Assembly: GCA_016584305.1 (NCBI GenBank)
Contig: JACEEZ010001669.1
Span: 1-64,000 of the forward strand
Direction of reading: 5' to 3'
Length of the DNA stretch: 64,000 bases
From: Chionoecetes opilio
Taxonomy: Eukaryota > Arthropoda > Malacostraca > Decapoda > Majidae
Shown here: piece after piece, positions 10,551 through 21,739 of the stretch
Position numbering within the stretch: the stretch's first letter is position 1
Layout of the letters: each line of letters opens with the position of its first letter
The notes under the pieces: model-generated
Database searches by the model: none
Told to the model about the DNA's origin: nothing
Seen by the model: the letters and a program-made list of their open reading frames with translations, nothing else
Made by a program: the position numbers and the translations under genes

Positions 10551-11645
10551 CTTTGGACCACCACCACCACCATCACCACACAGCAACGCATGCGGGACAG
10601 ACACGTTTACTTCCTGTACACAGGCTCTGGTCGATGGTAATGAGTGACCCATCATGATGGTCGCCACGTGCAGTGCTTGGATGAAAAACATTCACGTGAC
10701 GTTTGGGCTTGCCGTGCTTCCCCTCGTGTCGCCCCGTCTTGTCGCCTTGAGGCGGCGGAAGATGAGGCTCCGTGGCTGCCTCGCTGGGGCGGGACAGGTG
10801 AGGCGTGACAGACACCCTGGACAAAGGGCGGATGCTAGGTTTTTTTTTCTTCCCTTTGGATTCTTGAAGAGACTAATCCATTGATCTTATTAAACTGTGT
10901 GTAATAATAATGATAATGCAATATTTTGATAATCTTGTAGTTTCAATATTTCCCTGTAATTTTTGTGTAAAATTAGTTGGTTCAATCGCGTCATTTTTTT
11001 CAAGGGTTCTTGAGTTCCAAAGAAATCTTAGGCACGCCTTGAGGAGCCTCGGTCACTCGGCCGGAGCCCATCATTCCCGTGTTGACGTCACCAAAGTAAC
11101 TAATATAGTATATTAGTTACGTTATTAAGATATTTTACTATTACAAGATATTAGTTACTTTGGACGTCACCGCCATGCATCATCTCATGGTTGATTATTA
11201 GAAACGAGTTCCCCAATGCTTGACAAAATGGATATTTCGTCTTGTATCCAGAACCTGTTCCCAGAAGTGCATTTACATCACATGTGAAGATGATATAAGG
11301 AGGAAGACTTGCTAAAGATGTCAGTTTGCGCCGTGGCCTTGAGACAAAACAAGCACACTGGTGTGCATGGCGTGAGTGCGTCAGGGCGCCCCGGCGTGTT
11401 ATTGATGCAGATGCAGGCCGTACATGGATCACATGCACTGCTTTGTATCTGAAAGGATCAGCCTATCGGTGAAGAAGCTCGATAAAGATAATACTAACTG
11501 ATCTGCTATGAACATTGGTGAACGCGTTTGGTGCGGCGCGATGAGTGCAGTGCGTGCCAATGAGAGCTTCCCCTGAGAGGCATCACAGCCACGCGCGGGG
11601 CTCAGGAGGGAAGGGAAGGTGCGCTTTCCTTAACGTTTGAAGAAG

Positions 11646-11679
<34 letters not shown>

Positions 11680-12165
11680 TAAATAAGAAAGAAAAAAATT
11701 GAAAAAGAACTGCCGTGTGCACTTAACGTCCAGCTGGTTCCCCCAGATGATAGCATGGAAAATGCGATTAATTAAAGTCCCTCAGAACAGACTGATCAAT
11801 TAAGTTTTAGCATCAAGCCTCTCGCCGTCATGTTATGCAGCGTCAAAACAAAGGCCGCAGCCGCCACCAGGTTGCGGGCACCGACATCCGTCTGAACCAG
11901 GGCTGACGTCACGCGGGTGCCATATAACTGGCACCAGCTCACCCGAAAGACAGTCGTGTCAGGACAGCTGGGCGATACCACGGGGCCTTCATATCTACGT
12001 GGAGCTGCACTGCATTGGGAATCACACACTCACGCGAGGAGGTCAGTGGCACATCTCTGCGTCCCGAAGCCTCGCTGTCGGTGGCTCGTAACTCATCCAC
12101 ACGTATACATATAAAATGAAGCTTCGTAGTGCTTATAATTTAGTTCAACTTTCATTAGATCGCTT
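10551..12165. other. Spacer upstream of the LPMO gene
   Basis: No gene is supported. A small inverted repeat spans about 11,081-11,173: the arms contain TGACGTCACC and AAAGTAACTAATAT around a short AT-rich loop. A 30-base A run with AT-rich sequence lies at 11,646-11,690. The open frames at 10.6-12.1 kb lack domain features. Confidence 0.55.
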
Positions 12166-12420
12166 TGTTAAGAACATAAGAAAATAAGCAAGCTACAATA
12201 GGCCGTGAGACCTATACACGTGGTAATTCCTGTTACTTAAACTACCTACATCCACCTTTCATCCCCATCCATGAAATTGTCTAGCTTGCCTTAAAACTCC
12301 CTATTGACTCCGCACTAACTACATGACGACTGAGTCCATTCCAATCATTTACCACCCTATTTGTGAACCAGTTTTCAGTATTGTTGGTGTTTATAGTTCT
12401 GTTATCTCAAGGCCAATACA
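12166..12420 (-). mobile_element. 3' end of CR1-like LINE, truncated copy
   Basis: The minus strand carries the C-terminal coding part with an Asn-Arg-Val-Val-Asn-type motif (Phe-Thr-Asn-Arg in this family) followed by the 3' UTR and the TTTTCTTATGTTCTTAA tail. Same family as 55,683-55,905 and 858-1,035. Confidence 0.7.
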
Positions 12421-12614
12421 CGACCACAAAGACGGGCCCTCTCGTCGGCCCTTCTCGGTAACACTCGTGACTCAAGGGAAGAACAGGAAGCATAGTAGTC
12501 CAACAACCTTGCCAGTGACCCTGGGCTCATCCTCCTACAGGCTCTCGGTCACCCGCACACCCTTCACCCTTTGTTGACCGCACACCACACTGGCACTCTG
12601 AACTCCCTTATTTC

Positions 12615-12648
<34 letters not shown>

Positions 12649-12722
12649 TGTGTTTCGTGCTCTGTACTTTTATGTGTGCTTCAAATTTCTCTGATGAGTG
12701 ATTTTTCTTTCTTATTTTGTAG

Positions 12723-12770
12723 ATGGGCGCACGATTTTACTTGTGGCTGGGGATGGCGTTAGTGGCCACG
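12723..12770 (+). CDS. LPMO exon 1 (signal peptide)
   Basis: Codes 16 residues beginning Met-Gly-Ala-Arg-Phe, mostly hydrophobic. It is followed by the donor GTGAGT at 12,771. The preceding TTTTGTAG at 12,715-12,722 looks like a splice acceptor, so the transcript probably starts further upstream. Confidence 0.8.
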
Positions 12771-13165
12771 GTGAGTGTGTGTGTGTGTTTTACTAGTCTT
12801 GATGATAATGTCTTTCATATGCTGCATAGATAACTTGGCAATATACGGAACAATCTATTTACGGTGTCCCCCCCCCCCCCCCTCTCCCTCCGCGCCCCTG
12901 TGTACAGTGGGCGGGCAGCTGCCACGGCCACGGGCGTCTGATTGACCCGCCCTCCCGCGCCTCGGCCTGGAGGTACGGCTTCGACACGCCCGTCGATTAT
13001 GCAGACAACGAAGGCTTCTGTGGTGGTTTCACCGTAAGTATGTGGTGGTGGTGTTGTTATCATGATTATTTTGTTATCATTATCATTATCATTTATAGAT
13101 TGTCAAGTGGAGTTTTAGTAATATGTCACAAGTTATTAGTAAAATAACGTGTGGGGTGTGGTGTG

Positions 13166-13196
<31 letters not shown>

Positions 13197-16100
13197 TAGT
13201 GTGTGTGTGTGTGTGAGAGAGAGGTTGTGTGTGTGACATTATATAGTATTTTGCTAAGTGTGTACCATGTGTGTGTCACAGCACCAGTACGAAGACATGG
13301 GGGGCAAGTGCGGCATCTGCGGGGACGCCTGGGACGAGGAGCCGCGCCCGCACGAGGCCGGAGGTCTGTACGCCACGGGCACCATCGTGAGGACCTACAA
13401 CCAGGGTCAGGTCTTCCACGTGCGCGTGGACATCACCGCCAACCACATGGGCCACTTCGAGTTCAGGATCTGCCCCAACAACAACCCTGACGTGGCGGCC
13501 TCCCAGACCTGCCTCAACGAGTGAGTCTCCATCTAGGAGTATATATTAAGAATCACTAGTATAGTCTATTTTTTTACGAGGCGAAAATTCCATTCTATCT
13601 TAACCCATTGAGGCCCATAACGTAATTTTCATTGTAATTTGGGTAACATTAGACGATTTTAATGAAGATAAGCAATATTTTATAGATATGACCAGTTTAG
13701 TATCCTTGTCCACTAGCTTATCTGTATATTGAGCTATTTTTCGTAATCCTATGGCTAACAACAGACGATTTTACATAGCAAAGGAAAGATCTGGGCGTGA
13801 AGGGGTTAATGTCTCATGCTTAAAATTATGCCTATATATGTTTACCTGATAATATCGCTAACTATGATTAAATAACAACTGAAATTTTGAAGAACTGTAG
13901 GTAGTATTCCCTTCTCCTGGCAATAAATATCAGTCAGTAAGCAGCAAAGGGTCAGGATTTTCGCCTCGTAAAAAAACCCCGAGTATAGTCCCTCTATATA
14001 CTATCCTTGGTCTCTGCCGCGCACTGCGATGCCTTGTACACATTGGCTCCCTTGGCCCCATAGCATGTTTAGTTGTTGTTATGATCTTCAGAGAGAAGCT
14101 TAGTCTAGTTTCTAAGCGACATCCTCGAGTTATAATCTTTAGAGAGAAGCTTAGTCTAGTTTCTGAGCGATATCCTTAAGTTATGATCTTTAGAGAGAAA
14201 TTTAGTCTTGTTTCTAAGCGACATCCTTGAGTTATGATATTTAGAGAGAAGTTCAGTCTAGTTTCTGAGCGACATCCTCGAGTTATGATCTTTAGAGAGA
14301 AGTTCAGTCTAGTTTCTAAGCGACATCCTTGAGTTATGATCTTTAGAGAGAAGTTCAGTCTAGTTTATCAGCGACATCCTTGAATTACAATATTTAGAGA
14401 GAAGTTAGTCTAGTTTCTAAGCGACATCCTTGAGTTATGATCTTTAGAGAGAAGTTCAGTCTAGTTTCTCAGCGACATCCTTGAATTACAATATTTAGAG
14501 AGAAGTTTAGTCTAGTTTCTAAGCGACATCCTTGAGTTACAATATTAGAGAGAAGTTTAGTCTATTTTCTAAGCGACATCTTTGAGTTATGATCTTTAGA
14601 GAGAAGTTCAGTCTAGTTTCTAAGCGACATCCTTGAGTTATGATCTTTAGAGAGAAGTTCAGTCTAGTTTCTAAGCGACATCCTGGAGTTATGATCTTTA
14701 GAGAGAAGTTCAGTCTAGTTTCTCAGCGACATCCTTGAGTTACATATTTAGAGAGAAGTTTAGTCTAGTTTCTAAGCGACATCTTTGAGTTATGATCTTT
14801 AGAGAGAAGTTCAGTCTAGTTTCTCAGCGACATCCTGAGTTACAATATTTAGAGAGAAGTTCAGTCTAGTTTCTAAGCGACATCCTTGAGTTATGATCTT
14901 AGAGAGAAGTTCAGTCTAGTTTCTAAGCGACATCCTTGAATTACAATATTTAGAGAGAAGTTCAGTCTAGTTTCTCAGCGACATCCTTGAGTTACAATAT
15001 TTAGAGAGAAGTCAGTCTAGTTTCTAAGCGACATCCTTGAATTACAATATTTAGAGAGAAGTTTAGTCTAGTTTCTAAGCGACATCTTTGAGTTATGATC
15101 TTTCGAGAGAAGTTCAGTCTAGTTTTTCAGCGACATCCTGAGTTACAATATTTAGAGAAAAATTTTAGTCTTGTTTCTAAGCGACATCCTTGAGTATGAT
15201 CTTTAGAGAGAAGTTCAGCCTAGTTTCTAAGCGACATCCTTGAGTTACAATATTTAGAGAGAAGTTTAGTCTAGTTTCTAAGCGACATCTTTGAGTTATG
15301 ATCTTTAGAGAGAAGTTTAGTCTAGTTTCTGAGCGACATTCCTGAGTCATTATCTTCTCTATGTGTTGGATGTTTTCGACACACTCTTCCTTTCCTTGAG
15401 TAGTTTCCATCATGGCACGTCATTTCTTGTTGTCATACTTTATAATCTATGTTATTGCTCCTGAGTTAGTGTTTAGTAGAGCCTTTTTACCATCAGCACT
15501 CCGCGTATAGGCAGGTGTAAAAACGGGTCTGCACTACTTTTTCTTCGGTCGATAGAGGTAGTATCAAAGCCTTTATAATTAGGTTCAAATTCTAAAGGCT
15601 TTGGGTAGTACAGCCTTGAACTGGAAAACTGCACCGAACGCAGAGGAGTGCAAAATGCTCACTTTATCATGTCAAGAGGCATCATAACTATAGGAATAGA
15701 CTAAAAAGAACAAAAATCCTGAATGCACATTGATTTCCTAATAACGCATTACGATGTTCTTGATCAAACTGACGAGTTGTGTGGTAAATATAGTCTACGG
15801 GTGCGGGAAGCCCTTTTTCAAACGGTGCAAGCGAGTTTACTTTGTTTTGTTATACGGTTCCCTTCGACCCAGTAGTACAAATGATCATACAGTGTATTCC
15901 CCTTGCATCTAGATCAGTTTTACGTATAAGTTCTTAGATGTATACTGCTGGAAGGAATCAAGATGAGAACTCTAAAGTAACTTGTGTGTGTATGTGTGTG
16001 TGTGTACTACCACGCGTGTATATGTAGGTCTCACGGCCTCTTATAGCTTCCTTATTTTCTTATGTTTTCTTATATATGTGTTTCATCTGCAGCCACCCAC

Positions 16101-16653
16101 TCTTCTCGGTTGACGGCACCACCTTCAAGCACTACATCAACAGTAGTTTAGGCGTGCACGAACTCGACTTGAAGCTCCCCGAGGGTCTCACCTGCACCCA
16201 ATGCGTCTTTCAGGTAAGAAGTGATCACCACCATCATCACCATTACTACTATATACATGCACATTGCACAACAAGGCTTCCACCACCATCACCACTACTA
16301 ACAATGTCGTTACCAACACCTCTGACAAAAGTACCACTCTATTATTTCCATCACAGCTATCACCATCACTACCACCACCATCATAGTCACTACAACTACT
16401 GCTAATTTTGCCTTCCTGACCCAACACCAACACCTCAACCACCACCACGGTCACCGCACGAAGGGTACACACATCGCTTCCAACATCACTGCTCTGAGAA
16501 AAACAAATCATCGCTTCACACAAACCACTTCACCATATTATCAGTTTATCGTATATATCCCATCACAATATTAGTATACTTATAAACCATCACCACCACC
16601 ACCATCCCCTTGGCAATCCCGGTCATTTGTATATGCACAACCATAGCAGTAAA

Positions 16654-16704
<51 letters not shown>

Positions 16705-19700
16705 ACCCCTTCACGCTGCAGATCTTTCCTTTGCAATAATGAATGTGTGTTTTCGAGCCATATAATTACGAAAAGTAACTGAATATACCCAATTAGTTAG
16801 TGGACAAAGATTTAAACAGGTCATATCTATTAAAACATTGCTTATAGTCACTAAAATTGTCTAATGGCAGTCAAATTACAATGGAAATTATGTTCTAGGC
16901 CTCAAGGGGTTAACGTAGATGTGTTTTCAGTGGCGCTACGTGGCAGGGAACAACTGGGGCACCTGCGAGGACGGCACCAGGACGTGGGATGCGGCCCCCA
17001 GGAGGAGTTCCGCGCCTGCGCAGACGTTGTCATCGCCTCAGGGTCAGTGCCTCCACCAAGGGTCTTGTATTATCCTTGGCCTCCACACAGCCTGGCTCTC
17101 CTACACCTCTTATTGCATTCGATTCTCGCCATGGTTTCGTTCTCTTTATCATAATTTTCTTTCATCTACTTGCATGAACCCCTTTTTGTGATGTTTATTC
17201 ACGTGTTTATTAATCAGTTGTACACAGATGGGAACGGATCTTAAGGACAGATGGCTTAACCAAACATGTGCGCGCCTTCACATGATGGGGACGAGTATCA
17301 GTAGGTTACCAAGGTCAATACCATAGAATCTAATGTGGCCTTGTATTATGTTGTAAGTAACATGATAATGCGAACATGCATTTGTCTGTTGAAGAACCTA
17401 GAGCGGTTAAGTTTTTAAGAGTTAGAAAACTTCCAATAATTATGTAGAATTGCTCAACGCGTCCGAAAATACGATTGTCACCTACAATTACAGGTAAGGG
17501 ACCAAAACCACGCCCAGCAACTATATATTATAAAACCTCAACAATCTATAACTTAACCAAACGCCATACCCTGTCCCAGCCGCCTAGACACCTTGGAGAT
17601 ACCCTCTCTATGTAGATACGTGATATCCCGACTGATACTTCAAACTAAACGTAACACTATGTCCTACCTCCTAACCCCCCCACCTCCTGGACCGCCCACA
17701 GGGATAGTCTCTGGATACGTTGCCACGAAAGTTACTTAATTTCAAACTGGACAAAACCACACGTCCTGCCTCCTAACTGGAGTCTGAACCCACCAGGGAC
17801 TACTTTCTGGATACGTAATTATGAGTGCTATAAGCGAGTCTTTTCTTCTAAATTCACTAAATCGAAACCACACTTCTTCTATATTGCTCCGGGTGACTAG
17901 AATAATATATCTAGCTATAATTACTGCAGTACTATACCTAGTATCTACCCACGTTATACGTGTTACACACCTCACCTCGATATAAAACGCTCTCATATTA
18001 TCAACTTGAGTCCAAATCTTTCATTTCTTCAAACACAACACTGCAAAAAACACCCATCGTTGTATGGACACGCTGCAGGTCAAAAGTCACAGACCCACCA
18101 GGTCATGCGTCGTGGTGACCGAGCCCAGCAACTCGCAATGACAAGCCACTATACAACCAAAGGGCATCGCTATAGCAGTGCTTTTCAAACATATCCTCTT
18201 CGGCTTACACTCTAATAAATGGGGGGTATATTAAGGGTAGAATTGTTACATCGCACCATCACTACCCTTTTTAAACCCATGTCCAGGCTGGAGGGTGGGA
18301 TGCGCCGATTTACCCTTTATCTACCCTTTTTTAGACGAGAGGGTTTGGAAAAGGGTATATTTGCGTCGATCCCGAAAGGGTATTTTTTGTAAGGGTAGAA
18401 AAAGGGTAGCAGTATTTAATCACTACAAATACCTTTTTCTACCCTTTTTTTCTAAGAGTGTATAAAGCGCTAATAGATTTATTAAAGTTATCCATGATTC
18501 AAGCAAGATATTGATTGCGGTGCCCATGCATTTGTCCGCCTGCTTGTCTAAAAAGTATTGGGGAAAAGCGGGCCCAATTTACTTTTGGACCAATATTCCT
18601 CTCCCATATTAATTTTTTTCAAGTCCATCCAACTAAGGCGTTTATCTTAAAACATTGAGAGGAAGAGAGGGGTAGGCATGTCTTAATTGGAAACCTTTTT
18701 TTTTTTAGGAAACTATATTTGCGACATAAATTTTTTTAGTAAATACCCGTTATTTAAGTCCCCACGAATTAGTTAATCATAAGGTGCACAAAAAAATCTT
18801 TGCTTGGGTGAAACTGCAAATTGAACGTAGTGACTCCATCTGTCCCCTTTCCTTGGGTATTACTTTGACACTGGACCATAATTCTCTACACAATTGTGGA
18901 TATGCTCTTTTTACCTATTGGGACCGCATCGCTATTCTTTTTTTATATTCCCGCGGACACTTTTTAAGAGTGATTGGCATGGGGTTAGGAGGTTAAAACG
19001 TGGTACTAGGTTAATTAGGTCCTAATCTAACCTAATCCCACGTTAGTAATCATAAGGAGATTAGAAGTGGGTTTAGTTTAGTTATTTTCCCTCCTAACGT
19101 CGTAAGTGTCCCGGCAAAGCACAACACAGGCGATGTAAGTGACCAAAACATTTGCGACCTATAGACTATAGTAGGTCAAAAGAAGAGTAAGGCAACAAGT
19201 AAACAAGACCCTCTCCCTCCTTACAAAACAAACAAAAATGTTGCGAAAGTACTGATGTGTGACTGAAAACTCAGAGCGAAGTTCTCAGCATCCATTAAGG
19301 TACACCGAAACTATACCCCCATTGTGTAGAGGATTATGACCAATAGTAACATAAAATATCCGACTTATCAAGGATTTCCGTCGTGGTCTCAGTGCCATGT
19401 GTCCTTTTTACTAAATACAGTGATCTTGCCTTATTCCAGGACGTTATGGCGGCCAGATTTCGACGACCACCTCAGCAAGTGGAGGGGCAAGACTGACAGG
19501 ACTATAACCCGGCACCCCACGAGACCAAAACCACCCCCAGGCACCCCACGAGACCAACCACCACCCCAGGCACCCCCCGAGACCAACCACCACCACCACG
19601 CGAGACCAACCACCATGCGCCCCACCCGAAGCCCCAGGGGTCGGGGGAAAGGGTGCAGGGCGGTGGGCGCGTGGCAGAAGATTTCCCGGGGGTGGATACT

Positions 19701-19766
19701 TGGTGTGTGAGGAACTGCAACCACACACCGCGCTTCTGCCCCGCCTCGCACTGCAAATGCTACTAG
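12723..19766 (+). CDS. AA15 lytic polysaccharide monooxygenase, six exons
   Basis: A secreted copper enzyme that oxidatively cleaves chitin or cellulose (AA15 activity in arthropods; the substrate here is unknown). Exons: 12,723-12,770, 12,908-13,033, 13,282-13,520, 16,093-16,213, 16,931-17,042, 19,440-19,766. All introns are GT/AG and phases agree. Exon 1 codes a hydrophobic signal peptide. The mature protein should start at the His of HGRLIDPPSRASAWR. The second copper His is in ITANHMGHFEF, and the axial Tyr is probably in WRYVAGNNWG. Many paired Cys follow. Exon 6 holds a Thr/Pro/His-rich linker and a Cys-rich module ending NHTPRFCPASHCKCY and TAG. Two single-base deletions (about 16,980 and 19,690) break the frame. 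Both sit next to short G runs and conserved sequence resumes after each, so sequence error is as likely as pseudogenisation. A 5' UTR exon upstream is implied because an AG acceptor directly precedes the ATG. Confidence 0.88.
12908..13033 (+). CDS. LPMO exon 2 (N-terminal His)
   Basis: Exactly 42 codons, phase 0 at both ends. It contains CHGHGRLIDPPSRASAWRY and DNEGFCGGF, the hallmark start of AA15 enzymes. A C run precedes the acceptor. Confidence 0.9.
13282..13520 (+). CDS. LPMO exon 3 (second copper His)
   Basis: Codes GGKCGICGDAWDE, ATGTIVRTY and ITANHMGHFEFRIC. Ends two bases into a codon and joins exon 4 to give Leu-Asn-Asp-His-Pro. A 3' piece of this exon is duplicated at 2,290-2,344. 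Confidence 0.92.
13560..13987 (+). mobile_element. MITE with ACGAGGCGAAAA ends, carrying a nested TTAA MITE
   Basis: Left end TATAGTCTATTTTTTTACG, right end the complement of TATACTCGGGG then TTTTTTTACGAGGCG. It is interrupted at TTAA by the element at 13,600-13,809. Removing that insert restores the arrangement of 2,382-2,596. Confidence 0.75.
13600..13809 (-). mobile_element. TTAA-flanked MITE, copy 5, nested
   Basis: TTAACCCATTGAGGCCC to GAAGGGGTTAA, inserted within the ACGAGGCG MITE of LPMO intron 3. The paralogous intron at 2,423-2,426 has one TTAA and no insert, which directly supports TTAA duplication on insertion. Confidence 0.85.
14085..15355. repeat. 51-bp minisatellite in LPMO intron 3
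   Basis: About 25 tandem units built on TTTAGAGAGAAGTTCAGTC, TAGTTTCTAAGCGACATCC and a TTGAGTTATGAT or TTGAATTACAAT joint. Two unit types (TATGATCTT and TACAATATT joints) are interleaved along the array, pointing to higher-order duplication. The open frames on the minus strand are by-products. Confidence 0.9.
16024..16078 (+). mobile_element. CR1-like LINE 3' terminus
   Basis: Only the last 50 or so bases of the family (GTAGGTCTCACGGCCTC, then CTTCCTTATTTTCTTATG). It lies only 15 bases upstream of exon 4, so the LINE tail now contributes to the polypyrimidine region of that acceptor. Confidence 0.7.
16093..16213 (+). CDS. LPMO exon 4
   Basis: Codes HPLFSVDGTTFKHYI and LKLPEGLTCTQCVFQ and ends in phase 0 at CAG before GTAAGA. 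The downstream intron begins with a CACCAT-rich stretch that produces His/Tyr-rich spurious frames. Confidence 0.9.
16652..16913. repeat. GT microsatellite followed by TTAA MITE copy 6
   Basis: A (GT)n tract at about 16,658-16,701 is followed by the plus-oriented TTAA element at 16,702-16,913 (TTAACCCCTTCACGCTGCAG to CTCAAGGGGTTAA). The MITE ends only 17 bases before LPMO exon 5, so it forms most of the acceptor-side intron sequence. Confidence 0.8.
16931..17042 (+). CDS. LPMO exon 5, with one-base frameshift
   Basis: Starts WRYVAGNNWGTCEDGT. The family's VGCGPQEEFRACADVVI follows, but in a frame one base away. One G is missing near 16,980-16,983. The donor is GTCAGT at 17,043, and in the corrected frame the exon joins exon 6 without a break. 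Confidence 0.82.
17043..18207 (+). other. LPMO intron 5, first part
   Basis: No coding or repeat features are recognised in this part of the intron. Confidence 0.5.
18208..18460. mobile_element. TA-flanked MITE in LPMO intron 5
   Basis: A 253-bp unit with ends CACTCTAATAAATGG and the complement of CACTCTTAGAAAAAAAGGG, flanked by TA on both sides. Internal AAGGGTA/TACCCTT motifs repeat in both orientations. The TA flank suggests a Tc1/mariner-type origin, which is inference. Confidence 0.65.
19440..19766 (+). CDS. LPMO exon 6 (linker, Cys-rich tail, stop)
   Basis: After TTATTCCAG the exon codes TLWRPDFDDHLSKWRGK, a Thr/Pro/Arg/His-rich linker with repeated Gly-Thr-Pro-Arg blocks, then CRAVGAWQKIS. 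One base must be missing in the CCCGGGGG run near 19,687-19,692, because GVDTWCVRNC and FCPASHCKCY follow in another frame before TAG. Such C-terminal Cys modules after a linker are common in arthropod AA15 proteins. Confidence 0.8.
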
Positions 19767-20053
19767 TTTCCTCCTCCTGAACCCTCGCCGTCATCCCTTC
19801 ACAGACATTCCCCAGGGCTTTAATTCCTCTGATTTGGCGCCTCTGTGAAGATTATTGAAGATGTGACATTCCAGGGATGGATTTGTTATGCGAATTTTCC
19901 AGGTGTTTCCTTGGCATATGATTCTATTTCATTATCTTAAATAGACTCAAAGTATCAAGTAAGTCAAGTAAGACTGGAGTACCGAGGCATCGAGCGTTGC
20001 TGCTTCGATGCTTCAATCACATCTTAGGCTCGAGTCTGGTTTTCATTTCCACT

Positions 20054-20700
20054 TAATAGACTACCTTAGTGAGCTCGATCTGTCATCTGGTGGCCGTCTG
20101 GGAACTACACGCGGAGCTAGAAGGGCGGGTCTCGGGGTGTCGGGCTCGACTTATTTTCTATTATTCCCTACCAAACCAGCTACAATTAAGTGTTGTCAGG
20201 GTTTAACATAGGCTTATGCAAAATGGAAATATACGAGTTTTACATTATTCATGGCGTTATAATGAGGATTGTTGGCAAAATAGAAGCATTCGATCACAGG
20301 TGTCCTACAACATTCTACTAAATACTGTAAAGGAATGCTTCAAGGCGGGTGTATGGGTTAATATTACCTTCTTTTTGCATACATGGAGGTAATATTAACC
20401 CTTGCACCCGCCTTGAAGCATTACTTTGCAGTATTTAGTAGAATGTTGTAGGACACCTGTGATCGAATGCTTCTATTTTGCCAACAATCCTCATTATAAC
20501 GCCATGAATAATGTAAAACTCGTATATTTCCATTTTGCATAAGCCTATGTTAACCATGACAACACTTAATTGTAGCTGGTTTGGTAGGGAATAATAGAAA
20601 ATAAGTCGAGCCCGACACCCGAGACCCGCCATTCTAGCTCCGCGTGTAGTTCCCAGACGGCCACCAGATGACAGATCGAGCTCACTAAGGTAGTCTATTA
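20054..20700. mobile_element. Near-perfect foldback element
   Basis: Arms of roughly 315 bp (20,054-20,370 and 20,384-20,700) are inverted copies separated by about 13 bp. The ends are TAATAGACTACCTTAG and CTAAGGTAGTCTATTA. The few differences are one- or two-base changes. No coding capacity is evident. Confidence 0.9.
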
Positions 20701-21020
20701 CGGGCATCCAAAAGGGGGAGAGAAATGTGCACAGAGATGACTTTTTTGATGTTACATGGAGGATGTTTACCATGCAACAGTAGATAGGGTGAAGTAGACC
20801 TGGCCTGGCATGGGAAGCGGAGTGGTTGCTTCATACAATTATTATATGAAACACTGAAGCAAGAACATGTCCGAACGCTCTTAAAACTGCTTCACTAATA
20901 ACCATACATCCCCAACGCTTATCACAGCTATAACAAAGTATATACACAGACCAGACATACAGACAGGCAGGCAGACTGACATAAACGTAGACTGCACCAC
21001 ATCGTGACCTCCATAGTGCA

Positions 21021-21058
21021 AATCACACACACACACACACCACACACACACACATGCA

Positions 21059-21106
<48 letters not shown>
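21021..21106. repeat. AC/CA microsatellite
   Basis: Interrupted (CA)n tract. The adjacent bases are unremarkable. Confidence 0.9.
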
Positions 21107-21110
<4 letters not shown>

Positions 21111-21739
21111 ATAGTATTTATATATCATTCATTACTAGATATTTATGCATAATGTTATTCATGACATTATTTATTGCTACTGTTATATAGCTCATAAGTG
21201 CATATAAAGAAAGGAGAGTGGATCTAGTACCTCCAAGGACTCCTGGTATAACCATCTCCCTGCTTTGTTTCATCAAGTGACTAGTCAATTGAATAAATAT
21301 TACTGGACTAGACGGCGCACTACACATGGGAGTTTCTTATACCCGCGTATCCTAAACTGTGTGATCATCTGATAGGTGGGGAGAGGGAAGAGGTGGTGGG
21401 GAGAGTTGAGCATCATGGAGAGCATGCTGACAATTGGGCAGGGAGGGAAAACAAATCATGATACAGGAAACAGATCATCATGGAAAATTATCATGGAAAC
21501 AGATCATGACACTACGTACCGATAAGACTAGTGTACACTGTACATGTAAGCAGAGCAGAGCTGCTGGGCATCATGAACGAAGACCCACTTCCGCAAACGC
21601 GCACCCATTTAAAGTCATTGCATCCTACAACTGCTCATTCACTAACTGCATTAAATTTGCGGTTCCAAACGTAAGGCAAACGAAGAACATTTGCATCACC
21701 TTAGATACCACATGTAAGCTCTTGAAGGAGCTTTTTGAA

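Larger units (their letters stand above)
13521..16092 (+). other. LPMO intron 3, repeat-laden
   Basis: It holds a composite MITE (13,560-13,987), a 51-bp minisatellite (about 14,085-15,350) and a CR1 tail (16,024-16,078). The stretch 15,360-16,020 shows nothing recognisable. Confidence 0.7.

Noticed and set aside
14085..15355. Possible CRISPR-like array in the regularly spaced repeats
   Set aside because: Units are contiguous 51-bp tandem copies without unique spacers, in an intron of an animal gene.
18960..19100. Short inverted block with CCTCCTAAC/GTTAGGAGG
   Set aside because: Matches are short and dispersed, so chance pairing cannot be excluded.
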